Shown piece after piece: positions 61,654 through 64,000 of a DNA stretch of 64,000 nucleotides (the stretch's first letter is position 1; every line of letters starts with the position of its first letter). The stretch lies in the NCBI RefSeq assembly GCF_009362845.1, contig NZ_WHNW01000004.1:149113-213112 (forward strand), in the 5' to 3' direction. A program made the position numbers and the translations under genes. Source of the DNA: Ostreibacterium oceani. Its GTDB lineage: Bacteria; Pseudomonadota; Gammaproteobacteria; Cardiobacteriales; Ostreibacteriaceae. The notes under the pieces are model-generated. The model did not search any database, was not told the DNA's origin, and saw only the letters and a list, made by a program, of their open reading frames with translations.

Positions 61654-62039
61654 GAGACGAAGGTAATCCTTGCACTACCCTGATATCGCTTTCTAAGTAC
61701 GCAGATAAAAAGCGCCTTGATGCATTTTACGCGGTTTTATACCTAGCCGCCTTTCCGTCATTATTAGAGACGGTATCTGGTGATTATCGTGAACCAATAA
61801 AGGAAGCAAGGCAAACCTACAGTTTACGCACCTTTGAGCGGTTTTTAATTTATTTTGGCTTTGTAACGATTGAGGATAAACCCAATGAAAAGCCCAATGA
61901 AAAGCAGTTTGGGTCGGATTGGTATATTACGAAAACCGACTTGTTTGATAAATTTATCCAATGCCGCCCACATAACGCTGACAGCGGTAAAAATAAATTA
62001 ACCGTCTTTGGTATGAATGGCTCCAATAAATTGCATTGA
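61635..62039 (+). CDS. Unrecognised small protein or remnant without a clear start
   Basis: The frame is open for 134 codons but its upstream end lies inside the 11-bp repeat and only a TTG is available there. The rest (SKYADKKRLDAFYAVLYLAAFPSLLETV, YSLRTFERFLIYFGFVTIED, WYITKTDLFDKFIQC) looks coding and helical, without a signal. It could be the 3' part of a gene truncated by the repeat, or a gene with an unusual start. A 12-bp in-frame duplication (KPNEKPNEK) is present. Confidence 0.4.
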   Translation: MARTWLRDEGNPCTTLISLSKYADKKRLDAFYAVLYLAAFPSLLETVSGDYREPIKEARQTYSLRTFERFLIYFGFVTIEDKPNEKPNEKQFGSDWYITKTDLFDKFIQCRPHNADSGKNKLTVFGMNGSNKLH

Positions 62040-62092
62040 TGATAAGGGCAAAATTGGAAATGGCAAAATTGAACACTTGGAGTTTAGGTGAA

Positions 62093-63310
62093 ATGAAAAC
62101 GTTAACTATTGCATTTTTTTGTTTGTTTTTTATTACTAAAGCTTATGCCGAACAAGAGGTTGAGCAAGAAAAGGTCCGGCAAAATAATGTGCCGGAGGTT
62201 GATGAGGCGGAGGGTAATAGTGATCCATTTGGGATCTTTTCTGCAGCCTCCTGTCATGAATTGGCAGAAAGGATTACCAAAAAACACACCCCCGATTTTT
62301 CACAGTGCTATAAATCACAAGCAGTTACCAATCAATGTGATGAATTTGAGGGCAGTTTGGTCGGTAAAAACCAGGACTCTACTGTATTAGTTGTGCTCGA
62401 TGCGTCTGGTTCTATGGTTGGTGAAATAGGAGGCGAGCAGAAAATTGATATAGCCAAAAATGTTGTACGAAATTTTGCATCTGGACTTTCAAAGGGAACA
62501 CAATTTGGGCTGCTTGTGTACGGGCATCACGGTTCAAATCAAGAAAAAGATAAACCTTTGTCGTGTGAAAAGTCGGAAATGTTGTTTGGGTTTGGTGAGT
62601 TTCAAGCCAGTAAGTTTGATGCAGTATTAGATGGCTTTGATGCAACAGGTTGGACATCTATTGCAGGAGCGATAAATACTGCTGAAAATTTATTAGCTGG
62701 TATTGAAGGCAGTAAGTCGCTTTATATTGTTTCTGATGGTATCGAGACTTGTGGAGGCGATCCGATTAGTGCAATGAAAACATTAAAAGAAAACGACAAA
62801 GCGATACAAACGGAAGTTAATATTATTGGTTTTGATGTGGATAATGAGACTCAAGCACAACTTAAAGCAATCGCGGCAGCAGGGAAAGGAAGCTATTTTG
62901 CGGCTGATGATGCGGATAAGCTACGAAAAGAGTTTGACAAAGAAAAAGAAAGATTGATTGATGAGGCAATAAAAAGACGCAATTGTATCCTTGATGGGGC
63001 GATCGAAAAAGCAAGTGTAAATAATGCAATTGAAAAAGATCAGCGCGCTTGCTTGGTGGAAAAAATTGAGACACGCCGTGAAGCATCGCATGAAGAATAT
63101 GAACGCTTAAAAAATAGTAAGCAAATAGAATTGTCTTGTGCAAATTGGCTAATAGAACAAAGATTCAGGTCGGCAAGAAACAAAGATTGGATTAAAGCCA
63201 CGAATGACGCCGCTTTTAATATGATGGATATTCAGGGTGAATTACATAAATCGCATATTGAGGTAGAGAAAGAGCATAAAGAAAATATTAACAAAATCAA
63301 CGGAGAGTGA
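62093..63310 (+). CDS. Secreted von Willebrand factor type A domain protein
   Basis: 405 residues. Signal peptide (TIAFFCLFFITKAYA, about residue 20), a 70-residue Cys-bearing region (SCHELAERI, QCYKSQ, QCDEFEG), then a vWA domain: LVVLDASGSMVGE (MIDAS DxSxS), GLLVYGHHG, FDATGWTSIAGAI (conserved Thr) and LYIVSDGIETCGGDP. The metal site appears complete. From about residue 290 the protein is a charged helix with further Cys. AGGTG precedes the ATG. Likely a periplasmic binding protein; partner unknown. Confidence 0.83.
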   Translation: MKTLTIAFFCLFFITKAYAEQEVEQEKVRQNNVPEVDEAEGNSDPFGIFSAASCHELAERITKKHTPDFSQCYKSQAVTNQCDEFEGSLVGKNQDSTVLVVLDASGSMVGEIGGEQKIDIAKNVVRNFASGLSKGTQFGLLVYGHHGSNQEKDKPLSCEKSEMLFGFGEFQASKFDAVLDGFDATGWTSIAGAINTAENLLAGIEGSKSLYIVSDGIETCGGDPISAMKTLKENDKAIQTEVNIIGFDVDNETQAQLKAIAAAGKGSYFAADDADKLRKEFDKEKERLIDEAIKRRNCILDGAIEKASVNNAIEKDQRACLVEKIETRREASHEEYERLKNSKQIELSCANWLIEQRFRSARNKDWIKATNDAAFNMMDIQGELHKSHIEVEKEHKENINKINGE

Positions 63311-63661
63311 TAGCTGCAGTGGTCAAAACTTAATCTGACGGACAGTATCTTTTAAATTAGACTAATTTTGCAGATATAATTTATGATTTAGATTTTTGTT
63401 CTGTTTTGTGGGTGGTGAATGTCCAGTTTTACAGTAAAGTGATAATTTTTATACCGTTTTTCAGTTTGATACCGATGTTATGAGTCATTAATCCGGCATC
63501 CAAGTATGTTCGTTTTTAGACTTTACCGGTTTTAATCTATTATCGGTTGCAGAAACGGGTATAATTGCAATTTTTGGTGGTGTTAAGAATTAAGCTGTAA
63601 AAAATAGTTCTAATGCGTAAATAGAAGCGAATTATAATTAGGAGCAATGCAGTAAATCAAT
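63311..63661. other. AT-rich non-coding region before the helicase
   Basis: No gene. Rich in T/A with possible promoters (for example TATAAT near 63376). There is no inverted repeat or tRNA that would mark an insertion end; the boundary of any island may lie here. Confidence 0.4.
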
Positions 63662-64000
63662 ATGACGAAGTTTCATTCTAAATATTTCGCTCATGAATTG
63701 ACTCGAACTGGAGGGAAGGGTGTGGACCGCCTTGGTCGTGCCTTGTTTGACGCTCGTGTTGACCTGAACCCACACCAGATAGAGGCGGCGCTCTTTGCTT
63801 TGAGATCGCCATTATCCAAGGGCGTTTTGCTGGCTGATGAAGTCGGTCTTGGTAAAACCATTGAGGCCGGACTGGTAATCTGTCAGAGTTGGGCAGAAAA
63901 CTGTCGAAAACTATTGGTCGTGTGTCCTGCCTCCCTACGTAAGCAGTGGGCAGTTGAGCTGGAGGAGAAATTTAATTTACCCAGCCAGATTCTTGATGCT
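63662..64000 (+). CDS. SNF2-family helicase (3' part outside the window)
   Basis: 113 codons visible: KYFAHELTRTGGKGVDRLGRALFD, then LNPHQIEAALFAL, Walker A in LADEVGLGKTIEAG and VVCPASLRKQWAVEL (motif Ia). This is the N-terminal end of an SF2/SNF2 (RapA-like) helicase as found next to methyltransferases and DUF4391 proteins in restriction and defence clusters; which system it belongs to cannot be told without the rest. Codon use looks more GC-rich at third positions than the preceding genes. Confidence 0.85.
   Translation, partial: MTKFHSKYFAHELTRTGGKGVDRLGRALFDARVDLNPHQIEAALFALRSPLSKGVLLADEVGLGKTIEAGLVICQSWAENCRKLLVVCPASLRKQWAVELEEKFNLPSQILDA

Overview
This is chromosomal DNA of a gammaproteobacterium of moderate GC. 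The evidence is a cbb3 oxidase operon, a full TolQRAB-Pal-CpoB operon, a pilMNOPQ operon, a sigma-54 type IV pilin gene, a 1589-residue NAD-glutamate dehydrogenase, a YaeH/UPF0325 protein and a YggX protein. The pilin with a TfpX/TfpZ accessory gene would fit Cardiobacteriales, Moraxellaceae or relatives, but the genus cannot be fixed from the sequence alone.

Layout. 1-5.0 kb: ccoNOQP and ccoG (minus strand; ccoG runs off the left edge). 5.2-7.9 kb: polar amino acid ABC importer (binding protein and two permeases, no ATPase here). 8.0-10.4 kb: maeB malic enzyme. 10.4-11.1 kb: a long non-coding stretch with two copies of a structured repeat. 11.1-13.4 kb: folA, a pilin accessory gene, and pilA with an exact sigma-54 promoter. 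13.4-13.8 kb: third copy of the structured repeat. 13.8-18.7 kb: SLC13 transporter, M48 protease, two YbjQ-type proteins, a DjlA-like co-chaperone. 18.9-25.3 kb: NAD-GDH and glmU. 25.4-33.2 kb: yaeH, a DUF4870 protein, a DUF349 protein, OsmC, thiPQ-like genes, a rhomboid. 33.3-40.2 kb: an Ig-domain lipoprotein behind pilMNOPQ. 40.2-43.1 kb: gltA, rpmE2, yggX, tRNA-Phe, rpmB, rpmG. 43.3-46.8 kb: ABC exporter pair, sohB, smr. 47-51.2 kb: a poorly characterised envelope cluster with two apparent 5' frameshifts. 51.3-54.5 kb: XRE regulator divergent from a PspA-like protein and a polytopic membrane protein. 55.5-61.5 kb: tol-pal-cpoB and mscS. 61.6-64 kb: more accessory-looking DNA with a vWA protein and the start of an SNF2-type helicase, possibly the edge of a defence island.

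How the genes work together. The window is mostly housekeeping: microaerobic respiration, central carbon and nitrogen metabolism (maeB, gltA, GDH), type IV pilus machinery (pilA, pilMNOPQ), and cell-envelope constriction and integrity (Tol-Pal, PspA-like, SohB, rhomboid, MscS).

Two features stand out. First, a three-copy family of intergenic elements (about 10.55-10.78, 10.85-11.11 and 13.49-13.73 kb) has base-paired ends and an internal stem whose sequences differ between copies while pairing is kept. That compensatory pattern suggests a selected, apparently undescribed structured element. Second, dozens of short tandem duplications (units of 7-19 bp) sit across or immediately next to stop codons, and sometimes start codons. 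They shape many intergenic regions and several protein C-termini, and in-frame arrays of 14 units occur in tolA and in an envelope gene.
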